This document shows positions 11,068 to 23,290 of a stretch of DNA of 64,000 nt, one piece after another. Under the pieces are notes generated by a model that did no database searches, had not been told where the DNA came from, and saw only the letters and a list, made by a program, of their open reading frames with translations. The stretch spans positions 1,519,256-1,583,255 of the forward strand of contig CM057165.1 in NCBI GenBank assembly GCA_029962745.1, read 5' to 3'. A program made the position numbers and the translations under genes. The stretch comes from Echinometra lucunter. Taxonomy: Eukaryota; Echinodermata; Echinoidea; Camarodonta; Echinometridae. Positions within the stretch are counted from its first letter, which is position 1. Every line of letters starts with the position of its first letter.

Positions 11068-11935
11068 AAAGCCTCAGTAGCTTGTGTGTGTATTCCCAGG
11101 CGTTGGGGCTTGGTAGAAAATCACACATGAGAGGAAAAGAATTGTTTAAAATTCCCATTTCAACTCTGAATCGCCAAATTTGTGACATATCAAGAGTTGA
11201 AGAGTCCCTGAATCAGATAATCTAGCAAATTTTTTAAAATTAAATCTTGCTTAGGGCAATTTTGTTTTCTGTTTTTGACTGCTGCAACGGTGAATGTTCT
11301 GATATACATTTGGTCCTATGAGTGACTCTTACTCCTACTTAGAGCACGAAAGGGCAGCAAATTCAGTGACATTGACTTGGAGGGATCCCTCCGAGTTGCA
11401 TATCACAGTAGACAAGAATTTTATACTCTAAATTCAATATTTTGAGCATGTTCATGACAGGAGTACACAAGATATTCAAAGTAGCATCCTAAAGCTAAAC
11501 AAAGTGTTGGTGAAATTCTGTTTTTCTTCTTTATTTGGTGTCATTTCAATTCATTTTCAAATGATTTGACTCACGTCATAGTTTAGCAATGGCTGAGGGG
11601 TTCTGGCCTATGGATGCACTCATCCTGTGTTATTTGTAAACAAATTTTTGGCATTACTCCACTTATAAGGCCAAACGTACCTCGGACTGTGGCGAACATT
11701 CACCATTGCAGCAGTCAAAAACAGACAACAAAATTACCTTAAGCAAGATTTTTTTTTTTTCAAATTTGCTAGATTATCTGATTCAGGGACTCTTCAACTC
11801 TTGATATTCCACAAATTTGGCAATTCAGAGTTGAAAATGGAATTTAATAAACTATTATTTTCCTCTCATGTGTGATTTTCTACCAAGCCCCAATGCCTGG
11901 GAATACACACAAAAGCTATTGAGGCTTTTGTGTAT
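11068..11935. mobile_element. Long inverted-repeat element (about 260-bp arms)
   Basis: The left arm starts AAAAGCCTCAGTAGCTT (about 11068) and includes GGCTTGGTAGAAAATCACAC and CTCTTCAACTC-type sequence in the opposite sense to the right arm, which ends AAAGCTATTGAGGCTTTT (about 11931). Arms cover roughly 11068-11320 and 11670-11935 around a unique centre of about 350 bp. No coding capacity; a non-autonomous foldback/MITE-type element is the likely reading. Confidence 0.75.
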
Positions 11936-13327
11936 TTTATGTATTTCATATTTTCATTCAACCTGCCGTATGGTCACATTGATTAAGGTGTGCTAGACAT
12001 CATAACAATAATTGTTTGCAATTAGCAAAAACCTTTGGGAAGAATGCTCTTAAAATGTTTTCACCTCTATCCAGCTATGTGTTTATGCAGTCTCCATTGT
12101 TCAAAATGTCTCTTTGCAGAGTCGTACCTAAAAAAAAAAAAAAAAAAAAGGAGTTTTAGCCCATGAATCTGATCAAATATGTAAAAACATGATCAAAACA
12201 AGGAGAATTTGTGTGATACAAGTAACATCTGCATACTCGGATGTTTAAACTGCCCTTTGTCCTCCGACATACATGTAGGTCAAACTGCTGTTGTTAGTTA
12301 CATGTATCTTGAACAAGTATTTGCTCAGAATAGCAAAGGGCAGAATAGCAAAGGAGGTCAGGTAAGAGGTAAATAGATCAATGTACATTTTAGGTAGAGG
12401 AAAAAAATCAGAAAGAACAGTGGTTGAGTGTTGTCTTCTTTCCGTTAGGATAAAAATCATCATCCATAGAAGTCAGTCTACTTTGATGTCATTCACTCCC
12501 AAGACAGCAGGGAAAAAAGGCTCGGGGCAAATTCGCCCCCCGAAATGCCACAGAGAGCCCTGGAAAACTAAAAAAAGAGCCCCTGAAATTTTCATAGGCT
12601 CCAATGTAAACTGTAATACAAAGAAGAAAATTTGGGTGAGTAAGCTCAAAAAGTAGCCCCGGAAAAAAAATGATTAATTTTTTCCCTGCAAGACAGACAT
12701 CCTGCTTATTATCAGACTAGTGAGGCTACTGTGTAAAAACATTTCCTGCATGTTTAAAGACCACTGTGTAGAAAAAGTACCTGCATATATGTGTAGATCC
12801 ATCACTTTACAGATTACAGGCAGACTACTTGCATACATGTACATCATAAAGACCAACGTTAAGATAGACCACCTGCATGGCTGCTTATAAAGACTGTCTA
12901 TAAAGACCACTGTGAAAAAAGACTACCCGCACATTTAAAGGGCACCGACATTTCACTGAATCGTCATTACTTATTAACAAAATGAAACAAATCACTTACA
13001 CGGGGTGTATATTTCAGATATGCACACTCATAAATTCCCTATCAATGTATTCGTGATTTATTTGTGACTTGTAATTTATTTTATGTACCTTACTGACAGT
13101 AGGCCTCGTTAAACTAAGTGCAGTGTGGAGAGGGTTGAGAGCACTCTAATTCTGCAGACTTTTTTGAATTTTATTTATTTGTATTTATTGTATTAAAACC
13201 CTTTCCATCCCCTTGCACCCCCTCCCCCCAACAAAAGAGAGAGAGAGAGAGAGAAAAGAAAGACTTGGCAGTAATTTTCTCTAACATGTTAAAAAATCAT
13301 CAAGAACCAAGAGAAATTCAAGACATC
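11936..13327. other. Intergenic, no gene recognised
   Basis: Only an A run at 12131-12149 and a short (GA)n at 13229-13252 stand out. Loosely repeated GTGTA(A/G)A-plus-GACCA(C/T) phrases at 12715-12930 suggest an old degenerate tandem repeat with a period of about 60 bp. Confidence 0.45.
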
Positions 13328-13487
13328 AGGGCCCCATTTCATAAAACTTGTTCTCAATTACAAGTTGTATTAACTGTTATAAGCTACTGAAATCCTTGCA
13401 TCCGATTGGCTGTAAGCAAATTTGTCATGAAAATGTGGCATTGTTACTGATACATTGTTGTAACAAGTTTTATGAAATGGGACCCTG
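13328..13487. mobile_element. 160-bp MITE with 25-bp terminal inverted repeats
   Basis: Ends AGGGCCCCATTTCATAAAAC and GTTTTATGAAATGGGACCCT are inverted copies. The interior contains TTATAAGCTACTGAAAT and GATTGGCTG, the same core that recurs as a half element in every unit of the 31.5-33.6 kb array. Confidence 0.85.
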
Positions 13488-14074
13488 AATTATTGTTAAA
13501 GTGTACCAATCACTAAGAAACATTTTGCTCTGCTTGATAGGGACTCATTTTCACTCATAGTGACATAGAATCTCTATCAAACTCACTATACTTATACTAT
13601 ATTCAAATTATGACCTTAAAATATCACTTCTATAAAGAGATATTACAAGGTCAAATATACTCGAAATTTACATAAAGTGACATATAGTACATAGAGACCT
13701 ATGCTGCCCTACTTTGGCAAAAGGAAGCAAGTGACAAAATGACATTTCCTGGAGAAGAACAAAATGTATGTGTCATTTGTACTGATGTCAATGCAATACC
13801 ATGGTGTCTTGCCTACCATATCTCTTAGCAGGATCAGTGTTCATGTATAAAATTTGGCCTAGAAGAAGAGCACACTAGGTAACATATGAAAATATCAATA
13901 ACTCAAATTGGGTTGATGTGTCACTTGCTTACTTTTGCCAAAGTAGGGCAGTATGTGCATGTGCAGACATCGATTAGGGTGTTTACTAAATCAAATGGCC
14001 ATTCGATTAGAACTGTAAACACTCTAATTGTGGGGTCTTATGTTATCCTTTATTTTCATCAAAACCCTTAACCT

Positions 14075-14497
14075 TTAACCCATAGAAGTACAGTGTCACC
14101 TTTAGGAGACGCTTTTGCAGTATCTGTTGGTCCAGAATGTTGGGCAATTCATATCATGCATGAGCAGAAAGAGAAAAATGGGCTGAAAATTTTGAGCCCA
14201 TTCCCATCGCTGTATGGTGTGGCGTTCTCGAATGAATTAGAGCAGTTTAAGTGTAACTAATCATTAAACTCTTTAAATTGGCAACGCAATGAATAATATA
14301 TAATCTTTATTTCCGTGTTCAAATTGGCAATTTCTGATTAAATTTTTCAATTATATTTCATTTTGGTTTATGTTATATCCATATGTAATTTTTTCAAGCT
14401 ATTTAAACATGGAAAAAAAAAAAATTTGTATTGCCAATTTGAAGATTGAAGATGATTAATTTAGACCTCAAGAAAGCTCTGTACTGCTATGGGTTAA
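14075..14497. mobile_element. piggyBac-like MITE, subfamily B, copy 1
   Basis: TTAA|CCCATAGAAGTACAG at the left and CTGTACTGCTATGGG|TTAA at the right. The interior includes GCCAATTTGAAGATTGAAG, also related to subfamily A. No coding sequence. Confidence 0.85.
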
Positions 14498-14520
14498 TCC
14501 AGTGACTGTAAAATTTAACC

Positions 14521-14652
14521 ACCCTCTCTCTCTCTCTCTACTCCCTCTCCCTTTCTCCCTTTCTTTCTTTGTCTCCCTCCCCCTCCCCCTTTCTTCTTCT
14601 TTCCCCTCTCCCCTCTCCTCCCCTGTCTCTCTTTACTCCCCCTCATGCCATC
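14521..14652 (+). repeat. Polypyrimidine (CT-rich) tract
   Basis: About 130 bases of almost pure C/T (CTCTCT, CCCTCC, TTCTTT units). A TTTTTTTTAG follows at 14661-14670 and would serve as a splice acceptor, but no supported exon follows. Confidence 0.8.
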
Positions 14653-14886
14653 TTGCTTGTTTTTTTTTAGATTTACCTGCATCCCCTGATTGTGCTGCTT
14701 GGAATGAGATATTCATCTCGTCTGACTAAAAAAATGACATCAATTTATGTAAGTGTGCATACATGACACCAATTTCCCCTTAACCAGTTGACTTTCATGT
14801 GCTTTACAGCAGTTATATCACTTGTTACTCATGCAGGCTGTATAGATACATGGCACATGAAATGAACTTTAAAAATATGTTAATCT

Positions 14887-15297
14887 TTAACCCATTCGTG
14901 ACAGAGGGTCCACATTTTGTGGTTTGGTTTAATAACTTTTGATGCAAAGCCCTAAAAATCATACCAAATACATGAGCAGAAAGAGCAAAAAAATCTACAC
15001 AATCTATGCCCATTTTGGTTACGTTAATATTTGTTGTTTGATGCTGAAAATTTTTAAAAGGAAAATAAGCATTCAAATCCTTAAATTGGCATGTGATAGA
15101 AAGTTTAAAATTACCGTTTTCCCCTGCAAATTAGCAACTTTTTTACTTATCATAATTTTCGTCAATTTATATTTATTTCAGATACATGACGTTTTATAAG
15201 AAAATGTAGCAATAAAATATAAATGTTGGTTTGCCAATTTGAAGAATAAAAGCTGATCAAATTAGGCTTTAAATAATTCCTGTCACAAATGGGTTAA
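14887..15297. mobile_element. piggyBac-like MITE, subfamily A, second copy
   Basis: TTAA|CCCATTCGTGACAG at the left and CTGTCACAAATGGG|TTAA at the right. It is colinear with the copy at 3640-4056 along its whole length. Confidence 0.88.
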
Positions 15298-15480
15298 TCT
15301 TTAAGATTATAGTTTACTGTCTCACCGTCATGATCCTCCTTTCAAGTCCGTTGAGAAATATGTCCGTTGCATTCAATATCATAACTCATAAATTTTAACT
15401 TGATGGCCAGAACTATGAAGAAATCTAGTTTTGGCAAGTTTTAAGTACCTATATTTTTGCATGTGGGAATTACTTTTCAC

Positions 15481-15878
15481 TTAACCCATAGCAGTACAGA
15501 GCTTTTTAGAGGTCTGAATTAATCTTCTTCAATCCTCAAATTGGCAATACGAATTATTTTTTTTCCATGTTTACATAGCTTTAAAAAAATAAATATGGAT
15601 ATAACATAAACCAAAATGAAATAAAATTGTAAAATTGAATCAAAAATTGCCAATTTGAACACAGTGACTATATATTATTCACTGCGTTGCCAATTTAAAG
15701 AGTTTAATGATTAGTTACACTTAAACTGCTCTAACTCATACAGCAATGGGAATGGGCTCAAATTTGTCAGTGCATTTTTCTCTTTCTGCTCATGTATGAT
15801 ATGTACTGCCCAACATTCTGGACATACAGATACTGCAAAAGCGTCTCCTAAAGGTGACACTGTACCTCTGTGGATTAA
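15481..15878. mobile_element. piggyBac-like MITE, subfamily B, copy 2 (inverted)
   Basis: Begins TTAA|CCCATAGCAGTACAG and ends CTGTACCTCTGTGGA|TTAA. It is the reverse complement of the 14075-14497 copy throughout. One terminus has decayed from GGG to GGA. Confidence 0.82.
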
Positions 15879-16640
15879 CTTATGATTATTTACTCATTTA
15901 TTGATTTGATTTTTTACTACACTGTATCTGTGAGAGGTTATTCTAATGTTAGCTGTTACCATTTATTTATTTATTTATTTACAATGTTTGAACAGGAAAC
16001 CCAATCAACAAAAAGCTGCTCTCCCTTGGGGTCCTGTGCAACATAAATAAAAAAACAATCGAGCAAGATCATACATCAAAAAAGACATATATGTTGATGG
16101 ATATTTACATATAACATCAAATTAAGAAAATAACACATAGAAAAATAAAAAAATTGACAGAATTTACTGATGCCAATGTACATGATGTAGATAAACAGAT
16201 CAGATTAGGCCTAAAGGGATGGACTTAAAAATTATCTTGCAAATATTGTCTGAAGACTGAAAGAGAGGTTATATTTTGACATGAGGGTTCCAAACTATTC
16301 CAGAGTGAGACAGCTAGATAGTGAAAAGAGTGTTTAAATGATTCCATATTGCATCGTGTTGATATTTCAGAAACTACTTCTAATCATGTCTGTATAGTTA
16401 CATGTTTTATCGTAGTATTAAGCTATACTTTTTTCTCTTTGTACCTTTCATTTCAGATGCCTGTCCTTCTGACCCCCATTGTGTAGGAAAAACAATTGAT
16501 CAGGACGTGAGAACATAAGATTGCTTCCTGGATTGGCCTGACAGGTTTGTAATTAAGGTACAACATTGTGAATGTACAGAAGTCAGTAAGGGGGTCACTA
16601 CACCTTTTTTTTGTCCCATCAAAGTTAGGGCTCAACCTGC

Positions 16641-17805
16641 TGCCTCAAACTATTCATGACAGGAATCATTTGAAACCTTATTTGATCAGCTTTCTCCTTC
16701 AAATTAGCAACACCAGTATTTTCTTTTATTGCTACATTTTTCTTATAAAAATCATGCATTTTAATTGAATATCAAAAGACAGTACGATGAGAAGTTAAAA
16801 TTTTTCTTATAAAAATCATGCATTGAATTGAATATTAAAAGACAGTACGATGAGAAGTTAAAAAATTGCCAATTTGAGATTTTTAAAGTTTCCTTCACAT
16901 TGCCAATATAATGATTTTTCCATTATCAAATGACAAATACTGATGCAACAAAAATGGGCACAGTATGTGTAGAATTTTCTGCCCTTTTCCTGCTCAAGTA
17001 TTTTGTAGGTTTTTGTCCGGGCTCTGCAAAAAAAAAAAGAAGTAAGTATATATATATATAGGTCATGCCAAATGCAGCAGCCAATGGAGACAAGTTGTTT
17101 GTATGGACCACAATGACCCCATCATGCTCGAGTCGTCGGTCAGTGTGGAAGAGAATGGTATTGAGCGTACGGAACAGCCTACAAATACTATGACTGCAAC
17201 CCCATCGATAACCTCTGGGGTATCATCAAACGGAAAGCCAATAAGAAAGTGAAGGACTATAACCTTTCTGGCAGTGTTTGGAGGAGTTCCAGCACATTTA
17301 GCAGAGGGCCATGGGCAAACCTGAATCAACATGGCATACAAATTTTGATCAACAGTAACTACACTGTATGCTGAAGCGGTGCTGTGAGGTGATCAAAGCA
17401 GACGGTGGACCAGTCAATTACTGAACACTTCATTCACTGTAATGCTTATTAAAAGTAAAACATAGAGTGACATGCAATTAATCGTGCTTGAAAGTTCAGA
17501 AACATGCATGATTCTCTTCTTATTCGTCTAGAAGCTTACACAAATCACAAAAGTGCAACTCTTTATTCCACACCTTTTGTCATAAAATGCATAATTGCAC
17601 ACCAACAGTGCCATCAATTGGCAAACACATACCACTCATTGTATGCGCAATGAAATTCCCCATCCATTACCGTTTGAATGATCAAAGTCTGTAAAATACT
17701 TTTTTGAGATATATGAAAAAATGTTATGGGGGGCTTACATTTATGGTTGAGTGTATATATAAAATGAGCTAAACCACACAGTGTGGACCCGTTGTCATGA
17801 ATGGG
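16641..17805 (-). mobile_element. piggyBac-like MITE subfamily A remnant split by a Tc1-like insertion
   Basis: On the minus strand it reads like the 3640-4056 element: ATTCATGACAGGAATC at 16651 and GTTGTCATGAATGGGTTA at about 17790 are its two decayed ends. An internal stretch ending in CTTATAAAAATCATGCATT is tandemly doubled (16733-16860). The element is interrupted by about 700 bp of Tc1-like sequence flanked by TATATA runs. Confidence 0.75.
17043..17766 (+). pseudogene. Tc1/mariner-type transposon remnant (DDE transposase C-terminus)
   Basis: Frame-broken translation preserves three diagnostic blocks in order: HNDP(x)HHARVV (around the second catalytic Asp), then CNPIDNLWGIIKRKA (the third catalytic position, normally NPIE/D-LW), then CCEVIKADGGPVNY-stop (the Tc1 C-terminus, ending about 17424). 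About 330 bp of non-coding 3' sequence follows before a TATATATA boundary. The 5' half of the transposase is missing. Frameshifts differ between this copy and the one at 22567-23290, in line with base errors in the duplicated segment. Confidence 0.82.
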
Positions 17806-18221
17806 TTACATTGCACAAAGGCGCAGCATTGTAAAGCAGTTTACAAAGTCTGGAAATGTGAACCAATCTTTACTGTGACTCATTTGCATCAATGGAAGGT
17901 CTCTAGAACTGTAGCAAGGCCTAAATGAATGAGAAGCAACAGATCATGACCTGACCTATGCTCCAAGCTTTATTTTGACAAAGATACACCATTAGGGGTA
18001 GGGAAGCAATAGGGTGTAAGGTCGGGATTAGAGTTGGGGTTAGGGTTATGCAAAGCATTTGGTCCTGGGTTAAAGTTCAGTATTTGGTTAGTGTACAAAG
18101 TTCACCTGAGCAATTGCCACCAGAGTATGTGTTGTGGTTGTGCTAGAAATTTGTCTCATGAAAATGAAAATGAAATGAGAGAATGAGTAGGTATTGTTTA
18201 TCTGGATTTAGTGCACAGGCC

Positions 18222-18337
18222 CAGTCAGCATTTATTGACTATACTCTTACACTATTCAGCTCAGAACAATGGGATCACTTGACCATCTATTGTTCTGGGC
18301 TGAATCGTGTAAGAGTGTAGTCAATGAATGCTGACTG
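18222..18337. repeat. 116-bp hairpin (49-bp arms)
   Basis: Left arm from CAGTCAGCATTTATTGAC, right arm ending GTCAATGAATGCTGACTG, nearly perfect complement with an 18-nt loop. It is repeated at 23755-23870 in the second segment copy. Confidence 0.85.
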
Positions 18338-18397
18338 CCACTGCTTTTTACTAGGTTGATTTGATTTAGCAATAATGTACAATGCATACAAAACATA

Positions 18398-18834
18398 GAA
18401 AACATTTACACTCACTTTCTAGAACGCTCTAGCCTGGAGCACTCTAGTGGGGAGCACTCTAACGTAAGTGTGAACAGACAAAGCGCTCCGTGAAGTGGTC
18501 TTCTGGAGCGGTTCCTCGCTAGAGCGCTCTACAACTGCTCCAGCGTACTGTGTAAACAGAAAGTGGTCTGCAATCGGAAGTGTGTTTCGCCATTCTGCGC
18601 GAAATGTCGATTGCCTGTACATGTACGCTGGTCAGGGACGGTTTGAATTCCGTGCGAATTACTTGACCCGCTGACCTGTGCTGCCATAGCAACAGGAGCG
18701 GTTACTCTACAGATGCTGAAGCGCTCCACATTGGAGCACTCCATCAAAATAAAGTGTAAATAGAGGCTAAGTGCCTCCCTGCTGGAGCACTCCAGCGGGG
18801 AGTGCTCTAGAAATGTGAATGTAAAAGTGGCCTA
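18398..18834. mobile_element. MITE with GAGC(A/G)CTC-rich terminal inverted repeats
   Basis: Left end TTTACACTCACTTTCTAGA and right end TCTAGAAATGTGAATGTAAA are inverted imperfect copies. Both arms are studded with GAGCGCTC/GAGCACTC palindromes. No coding content. A duplicate occurs at about 23932-24366. Confidence 0.75.
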
Positions 18835-20146
18835 AGTCATTATTTAGAACTAGTGACTTAGAAGAACTGTGGTATAGACTTTGCAGTGACATGGTTTCAT
18901 TCTTTATCAAAGAGGATATTAGTTTCAGTTTCTATATTATTTTGTCTCAGTGCATTTACTGTGAAAAACACAACTGAGAGCACAAGGAAAGGAAAGGTTG
19001 CTCCCGAGTAAAGTCTTGATATCTTTGTTCTTGTAGATGAAGTTCTGTTAAGTAAAATTTGATGTGTAGCAGTCATCAAATTTGTGCTTTATTTGTGAAA
19101 ATGCACCAACAAATATATGCAAGAGCAACCGTTTGAACAGGTTGATTAGAAATGGATAGTAAGATTAAAGAAATGATTGATTAGGTCTTGGGCTCTTGGC
19201 AAGAGATTTTTTTTATAGCATATCTGTCATGCACATTCAGCTAAACTGAGGTAAACACATTGGGGTCTTTTCTAATCCCAATTTGTTACTTGCATATGTT
19301 TTTTTGGTATTTTGTATATTGTTTTCTTTTTGTTTACTGGATGTGATATAATGGCACTAATATAGACCCCCTCCCCACCCTACCCCCCCCCCCACCCCCA
19401 GAAAAAAAAAAATGCTTCTGTACATAGCAAAAGAACTAACATCTTTAATTTGTGAGTAAAAATATTGGGGGTTTACTTTTTTCTTCTTTCAGTTAAAAGA
19501 GTACTCCTCTGGACTGTGGTTCTTTGCTGAAGGAGTCTTCAGGGATTGTAGATCATCTGGAAACCTACAAGACAGCATTCCAAAGACAAGCTGGTACTCT
19601 AGCTTAGGCACTTCTATTTGGAATCCTTTTGACAAGGATCTCTGGATTTACAAGAGGAAAAGAAATGAGGTCAGCTTGTGATCCCTTCATAATCGGATAT
19701 CTGTCGATAATATGTAGAACTATACAAAGTATTGTTGTCTTGAGGACTTGTGAAAATATGATAAAGAATCGCAGTGAATGATATTGGCTGAATATATTTG
19801 AAATCATTCCTGTATAACTGAGGTAAATATCATGTTAATTTGTTGCATTTGTAAGTTTTGCCCCATGGAATGAAACACACCTTTATATTTTAAAGCCTAT
19901 GAGAGCCTGAATTGTGAGTGTTTTGTATGGAAAGTCAGTTGTCTACTTGTACTTTTGTTATCTAAGTTATTGTAGGCTGAAGTATTTGTGTGAGAAAATA
20001 ATTCCAAAAATACAATGTTTAAAAGTTTTATTTGTGTATTTTGCAAGTTCTCAAAATCATTATCAGGAGTGGGTATAGAGTTGTTTTGCAGAAAGCCTCT
20101 TTGTGGGTATACTTTCTGTTGGTAAAACTTGAGTATATCGATCACC

Positions 20147-21000
20147 ATGACGAGGGAGCATCAGATCAGGGTACGAGGTGGCAGGGAGAGACATCAGCAT
20201 GAGGCTGTACCGAGGACAGTGGTGAATGATGATCAAGGTGATGAGCTTGTGATGAGTGAAGACGAAGGAGAAGATTCTTGGTATGAGTCATCTAGGGCTC
20301 CATGAGGGATGAAAAGGATCATCAGCGAGGTGGGAAAATGGAGGCAATTCTGGAGTCTCCACAGGGACTTCTCCTGGCATTTCTGTCCTGTATTGCTCAA
20401 GCATCTGCCTCTGATGGAGTGAAGATGCTGGCAGGCAGGCTTCCTGCAACTGAAGTTGCCACATTTCGTCTTGCTGGCTACTTCGTCTTTCTCTGTGTGC
20501 CTCGTGTACTGCAAAGTGTCTCTAAGGGTCACCCTGAAGCAGCTTCCTGGTTGCTCCTGCGAGTCCCTGTGGAACCATTGGAATGTGGCTTGTGCTTCTA
20601 TGCTACCAGAACATCCCAATTGGTGATACAACAGCAATCCTCTTTAGCAGCCCATCTTCACAGGAATCTTTGCTTGGATACTCCTTGGGAGAAGTTCACC
20701 ATTGTGGATGTGGCCTTAGCCATCCTGACTCTCGTTGGTATCGTCTTAATCGCACGTCCGTCCTTTCTTTTTGGAGGACCTTGGTGAGGCCACTGGAGAT
20801 GGAAATGCTTTTACTCGGAGTTGTTGCAGCATTGGTCGGTGCCCTCTTTGTATCAGCAGTCTTTGTTCTCATCAGGAAACTGGGAGGAATCAGTGTGCAT
20901 CCACTCACCCAGATCTGGTTCTTGGTCTAGCAGGAACCTCATGACCAGCATTTTGAATGTAATTACTAGGACGCTCTGGAACTGTTCCATGGTGTGGCTT
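20147..21000 (+). pseudogene. Broken SLC35G1-like transporter copy ending at assembly gap
   Basis: The counterpart of the intact gene at 25681 up to about codon 286 (equivalent of 26537). Relative to that gene it has many 1-base indels: a base missing just after the ATG (ATGACGAGG versus ATGACTGAG), an extra G at about 20182, an extra T at about 20275, a lost base in the CTTTTCTTC stretch near 20490, and others, so the protein reads only in alternating frames. Fragments such as LACYQ-like TM3 and ILTLVGIVLIARPSFLFG remain. Flanks carry the same density of small indels. I take it as an unpolished duplicate of the 25681 gene rather than a true pseudogene, but a decayed tandem copy is possible. 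Confidence 0.8.
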
Positions 21001-21500
21001 NNNNNNNNNNNNNNNNNNNNNNNNNNNNNNNNNNNNNNNNNNNNNNNNNNNNNNNNNNNNNNNNNNNNNNNNNNNNNNNNNNNNNNNNNNNNNNNNNNNN
21101 NNNNNNNNNNNNNNNNNNNNNNNNNNNNNNNNNNNNNNNNNNNNNNNNNNNNNNNNNNNNNNNNNNNNNNNNNNNNNNNNNNNNNNNNNNNNNNNNNNNN
21201 NNNNNNNNNNNNNNNNNNNNNNNNNNNNNNNNNNNNNNNNNNNNNNNNNNNNNNNNNNNNNNNNNNNNNNNNNNNNNNNNNNNNNNNNNNNNNNNNNNNN
21301 NNNNNNNNNNNNNNNNNNNNNNNNNNNNNNNNNNNNNNNNNNNNNNNNNNNNNNNNNNNNNNNNNNNNNNNNNNNNNNNNNNNNNNNNNNNNNNNNNNNN
21401 NNNNNNNNNNNNNNNNNNNNNNNNNNNNNNNNNNNNNNNNNNNNNNNNNNNNNNNNNNNNNNNNNNNNNNNNNNNNNNNNNNNNNNNNNNNNNNNNNNNN
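21001..21500. other. Assembly gap, 500 N
   Basis: Exactly 500 undetermined bases, a conventional placeholder length. The sequence on the right restarts at the equivalent of position 15981. Confidence 0.99.
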
Positions 21501-22566
21501 TTACAATGTTGAACAGGAGAACCCAATCAACAAAAAGCTGCTCTCCCTTGGGGTCCTGTGCAACATAAAATAAAAAAACAATCGAGCAAGATCATACATC
21601 AAAAAAGACATATATGTTGATGGATATTTACATATAACATCAAATTAAGAAAATAACACATAGAAAAATAAAAAAATTGACAGATTTACTGATGCCAATG
21701 TACATGATGTAGATAAACAGATCAGATTAGGCCTAAAGGGATGGACTTAAAAATTATCTTGCAAATATTGTCTGAAGACTGAAAGAGAGGTTATATTTGA
21801 CATGAGGGTCCAACTATTCCAGAGTGAGACAGCTAGATAGTGAAAAGAGTGTTTTTTTTAAATGATTCCATATTGCATCGTGTTGATATTTCAGAAACTA
21901 CTTTAATCATGTCTGTATAGTTACATGTTTTATCGTTAGTATTAAGCTATACTTTTTCTCTTTGTACCTTTCATTTCAGATGCTGTCCTTCTGACCCCAT
22001 TGTGTAGGAAAAACAATTGATCAGGACGTGAGAACATAAGATTGCTTCCTGGATTGGCCTGCTGACAGGTTGTAATTAAGGTACAACATTGTGAATGTAC
22101 AGAAGTCAGTAAGGGGGTCACTACACCTTTTTTTGTCCCATCAAAGTTAGGGCTCAACCTGCTGCCTCAAACTATTCATGACAGGAATCATTTGAAACCT
22201 TATTTGATCAGCTTTCTCCTTCAAATTAGCAACACCAGTATTTTCTTTTATTGCTACATTTTTCTTATAAAAATCATGCATTTTAATTGAATATCAAAAG
22301 ACAGTACGATGAGAAGTTAAAATTTTCTTATAAAAATCATGCATTTGAATTGAATATTAAAAGACAGTACGATGAGAAGTTAAAAAATTGCCAATTTGAG
22401 ATTTTTAAAGTTTCCTTCACATTGCCAATATAATGATTTTTCCATTATCAAATGACAAATACTGATGCAACAAAAATGGGCACAGTATGTGTAGAATTTT
22501 CTGCCCTTTTCCTGCTCAAGTATTTTGTAGGTTTTTGTCCGGGCTCTGCAAAAAAAAAAAGAAGTA

Positions 22567-23290
22567 AGTAGATATATATATAGAGGTCATGCCAATGCAT
22601 CAGCCAATGAGACAAGTTTGTTTGGTATGGCCACAATGACCCCCATCATGCTCGAGGTCGTCGGTCAGTTGTGGAAGAGATGGTATTGAGCGTAACGGAA
22701 CGCCTACAAATACTATGACTGCAACCCCCATCGATACCTCTGGGGTATCATCAAACGGAAAGCCAATAGAGAAAGTGAAGGACTATAACCTTCGTGGCAG
22801 TGTTTGGAGGAGTTTCCAGCACATTTAGCAGAGGGCCATGGGCAAACCTGAATCAACATGGCATACAAATTTTGATCAACAGTAACTACACTGTATGCTG
22901 AAGCGGTGCTGTGTGGGTGATCAAAGCAGAACGGTGGACCAGTCAATTACTGACACCTTCATTCACTGTAATGCTTATAAAAGTAAAACATAGAGTGACA
23001 TGCATTAATCGTGCTTGAAAGTTCAGAAACATGCATGATTCTCTTCTTATTCTCTAGAAGCTTACAACAAATCACAAAAGTGCAACTCTTTTTATTCCAC
23101 ACCTTTTGTCATAAAATTGCAATAATTGCACACCAACAGTGCCATCAATTGGCAAACACATACCACTCATTGTATGCGCAATGAAATTCCCCATCCATTA
23201 CCGTTTGAATGATCAAAGTCTGTAAAATACTTTTTTGAGATATATGAAAAAATGTTATGGGGGGCTTACATTTATGGTTGAGTGTATATA
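22567..23290 (+). pseudogene. Tc1/mariner remnant, second segment copy
   Basis: The same remnant as at 17043-17766. This copy keeps a better HNDP...RSVVEEM stretch but has its own single-base differences (for example an extra base before the NPID-equivalent block). Confidence 0.78.

Larger units (their letters stand above)
15981..21000 (+). repeat. Duplicated 5-kb segment, first copy (left of the gap)
   Basis: Matches 21501-26537 base for base apart from scattered, mostly single-base insertions and deletions, with an offset growing from about 5520 to 5537. It begins near ACAATGTTTGAACAGG and ends at the N gap inside a transporter frame. The indels hit both coding and non-coding sequence. Confidence 0.93.

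Noticed and set aside
18025..18050. Telomere-like GGGTTAGGGTTA
   Set aside because: Only two imperfect units; no array.
20233..20637. 134-residue minus-strand frame in the broken transporter copy
   Set aside because: Antisense shadow created by the frame-broken duplicate.
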